Shown: one piece after another, positions 17,314 to 18,776 of the stretch | Layout of the letters: each line of letters begins with the position of its first letter | Numbering within the stretch: the first letter of the stretch is position 1 | Source of the DNA: Lactifluus volemus | Taxonomy: Eukaryota; Basidiomycota; Agaricomycetes; Russulales; Russulaceae | Reading direction: 5' to 3' | DNA: 18,776 nucleotides | Assembly: GCA_022376515.1 (NCBI GenBank) | Contig: WTXI01000528.1 | Coordinates: forward strand, 1-18,776 | Program-made: the position numbers and the translations under genes | Notes under the pieces: model-generated | What the model saw: the letters and a program-made list of their open reading frames with translations, nothing else | What the model was told of the DNA's origin: nothing | Database searches by the model: none

Positions 17314-17937
17314 GAAGAAGCAGGCTTCGAAGCCGACGCTCAAGGAACTATCATTCAGTATCGCGCCGGTCTTAAAGAAGCCCTTCACATGACCATCATG
17401 AGCCGTGAATGGCCGAGACCAGAAACTCTTGCGGAATGGCAGGAAGCGACACGAAAACACTCAGCCGCATGGACAGAACAGAAATTGTTTAAAGAAATGC
17501 ACAGTGGCGGATCACTAGGACGCATTACTCAATTACTTGGCAATGCGCGAGGACAACAACAACAACGCCGTCCTCAACAGCCACCACACCCAGCCCCACG
17601 TCCACAACGCGATGCCGATGCAATGGATGTAGACGTCGCTTCTACCAATCGCACCCCTGACCCTGATCGCGAATGCCTCATATGCGAAGGACGATGCTTC
17701 TATTGCAAAGAACAAGGCCATCTCTCTTGAGAATGCCCTGTTAAGAAGAAACGAAACGCCAACGCCACCAGTACTACGCGTGCTCGAGCTATTGAAACAT
17801 CCGAAACAACAACGAACCCTACCCCTACCTCTTCCAAAGAACTTTCAAATGCGGAAGTTGCCAAAGCCCTCAAAGCCATGTCTGACGAAGAACGTGGCAA
17901 ACTTGCCGAATTCCTTTCCCAAGATCCGTCTTTTTAA
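17314..17937 (+). pseudogene. Gypsy Gag, 5'-truncated, with in-frame stop
   Basis: Retrotransposon gag/capsid C-terminal part: IIQYRAGLKEALHMTIM, then WPRPETLAEWQEATRKHSAAW, a Gln/Pro-rich linker, DAMDVD, and a zinc knuckle CFYCKEQGHLS-stop-EC of the CX2CX4HX4C type. The stop is TGA at 17728-17730 where Arg or Lys is usual, so CGA to TGA (a CpG change) is the likely cause. The frame then continues through a Thr/Ser-rich tail to DPSF and TAA at 17935-17937. Confidence 0.85.
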
Positions 17938-17984
17938 AGGGCTCTGATCTCGCCGCCTGGATCCGAGCCTTAGTACCGAATAGC

Positions 17985-18776
17985 TTGTATTTAAATGCCA
18001 TTTCATCAATGGAAGTCCCTATTATTTATTCAAGCTATAACGGCGGAACGAAAGAAGACAAAGCGCTTGTCGATAGTGGCGCTACTAGTAATTTTATCGA
18101 TCATCGAACGGCAGAAAGATGGCAACTAGGAACAAAAGATCTAGATAAACCGATCCAGATCTTTAACGTCGATGGAACGGAAAACAAGCTAGGACGAGTC
18201 ACGAAGTTTTTCTACCTTACGCATCCGTATGGGAAAACTAGAAGAGTTGCAAAACTTCTTCATCACAGATCTAGGCATGGACTGTGTTATCCTTGGATAC
18301 CCATGGCTAGAAACGTTTAACCCGCGACTCAACTGGAAAGACCGAACCTTAGACGATGAAAACCCGAAGATTTGCCTTGAGTCCCAATATTACCACGCAG
18401 CAGTTGCTCTTAAAGAAAAAGCTCGAGTTTTACTCGCACGGGCCCTAGAACCTGCTGGAAAATCCCAAGAATGGGCTATTGCGGATACGGAACGACGCGT
18501 AGCTTCTAGCGCTGCTGTTCAAGGAATACCCCTTGAATACCAACGTCATGCCTTTATCTTTGACGAAGAAGCAGCAAAACGCTTTCCTCCTAGCCGAGGA
18601 AAATTCGACATGGAAATAAAACTGAAACCAGACGCACCTGACATCATCAACTGCAAAGTTTATCCGTTAACTGAAGAAGGAAAAGAAATTACAAAGAAAT
18701 TCCTCAAAGAACACCAGGAGAAAGGCTATATCGAGCAAACGGACTCCCCTTGGTCGTCACCCTGGTTCCTTATCCC
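17985..18776 (+). pseudogene. Gypsy Pol: aspartic protease and start of RT
   Basis: A retroviral-type protease motif, ALVDSGATSNFIDHRTAERW (about 18064-18123), is read in one frame up to about 18230. Then a 1-nt shift leads to FFITDLGMDCVILGYPWLET and a frame open to the window end. That frame contains a spacer with LEYQRHAFIFDEEAAKRFPP and KEHQEKGYIEQTDSPWSSPW, the classic entry to the Gypsy reverse transcriptase domain (18709-18768). The catalytic YxDD lies beyond the window. Pol is in a different frame from Gag; this may be original (frameshifting) or decay. Confidence 0.85.

Larger units (their letters stand above)
17314..18776 (+). mobile_element. Ty3/Gypsy element fragment, runs off window
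   Basis: Degraded gag, protease and the start of reverse transcriptase, with no 5' LTR or gag N-terminus; the sequence begins mid-gag directly after the Copia 3' LTR. Gag and protease-RT lie in different frames and at least two lesions are visible. The 3' part lies beyond the window. Confidence 0.88.

Overview
The window looks like a transposon-dense region of a filamentous fungus, most likely an Agaricomycete (mushroom-forming basidiomycete). The basis is the many 45-63 bp GT-AG introns, the families present (SWIM-finger Mutator-like transposase, Copia and Gypsy LTR elements, a multiply copied Spt5-like gene, a REB1-like Myb gene) and C-to-T decay at CpG sites. This is inference; no species is claimed. 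No tRNA, rRNA or CRISPR array was seen.

Layout. 1-1051 is the end of a CTTAA-rich terminal-inverted-repeat (TIR) element carrying a 42-bp minisatellite. It cuts off the 5' end of a Mutator-like (MULE) transposase pseudogene (1052-4581). That pseudogene is further split by two solo LTRs from different families, 1754-2688 (target duplication GACTG) and 3521-4118 (TTGAA). When these and two small introns are ignored, the reading frame runs on with one in-frame stop. Next, on the minus strand, is the only nearly complete host-type gene: an eight-exon REB1-like Myb/SANT protein (6149-4757) with a single TAG in place of an expected tryptophan. A foldback (MITE-like) palindrome, 6261-6546, lies just upstream of it.

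From 7030 to 9354 is an Spt5-like (NGN + KOW) pseudogene, broken by one solo LTR that itself contains a second solo LTR of the same family (duplications CGGGT and GCCCC). It is truncated by a Copia element, 9355-17313. The Copia element has a C-tract frameshift, an in-frame stop and a Lys in place of the catalytic integrase Glu. Its primer site appears complementary to a tRNA-Met anticodon arm. Its 3' LTR is split by a complete 2,930-bp TIR element (14176-17105) of the same family as the one at the left edge. This element carries a captured, degraded piece of a host RhoGEF gene (DH-PH domains). To the right of Copia is a decayed Ty3/Gypsy element (gag, protease, start of reverse transcriptase) that runs off the window.

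Interpretation. This is a nested graveyard of mobile elements rather than an operon-like system. Insertion order can be read from the nesting: MULE and Spt5-like genes first, LTRs into them, Copia into or next to the Spt5-like gene, then the TIR element into the Copia 3' LTR. The most notable points are the gene-carrying TIR element with an apparent 2-bp TT duplication, a 26-bp-period array of eight AP-1/Gcn4-type sites in one LTR, abutting Ste12-type motifs in the other, and Glu-to-Lys changes at the active sites of two unrelated DDE enzymes.
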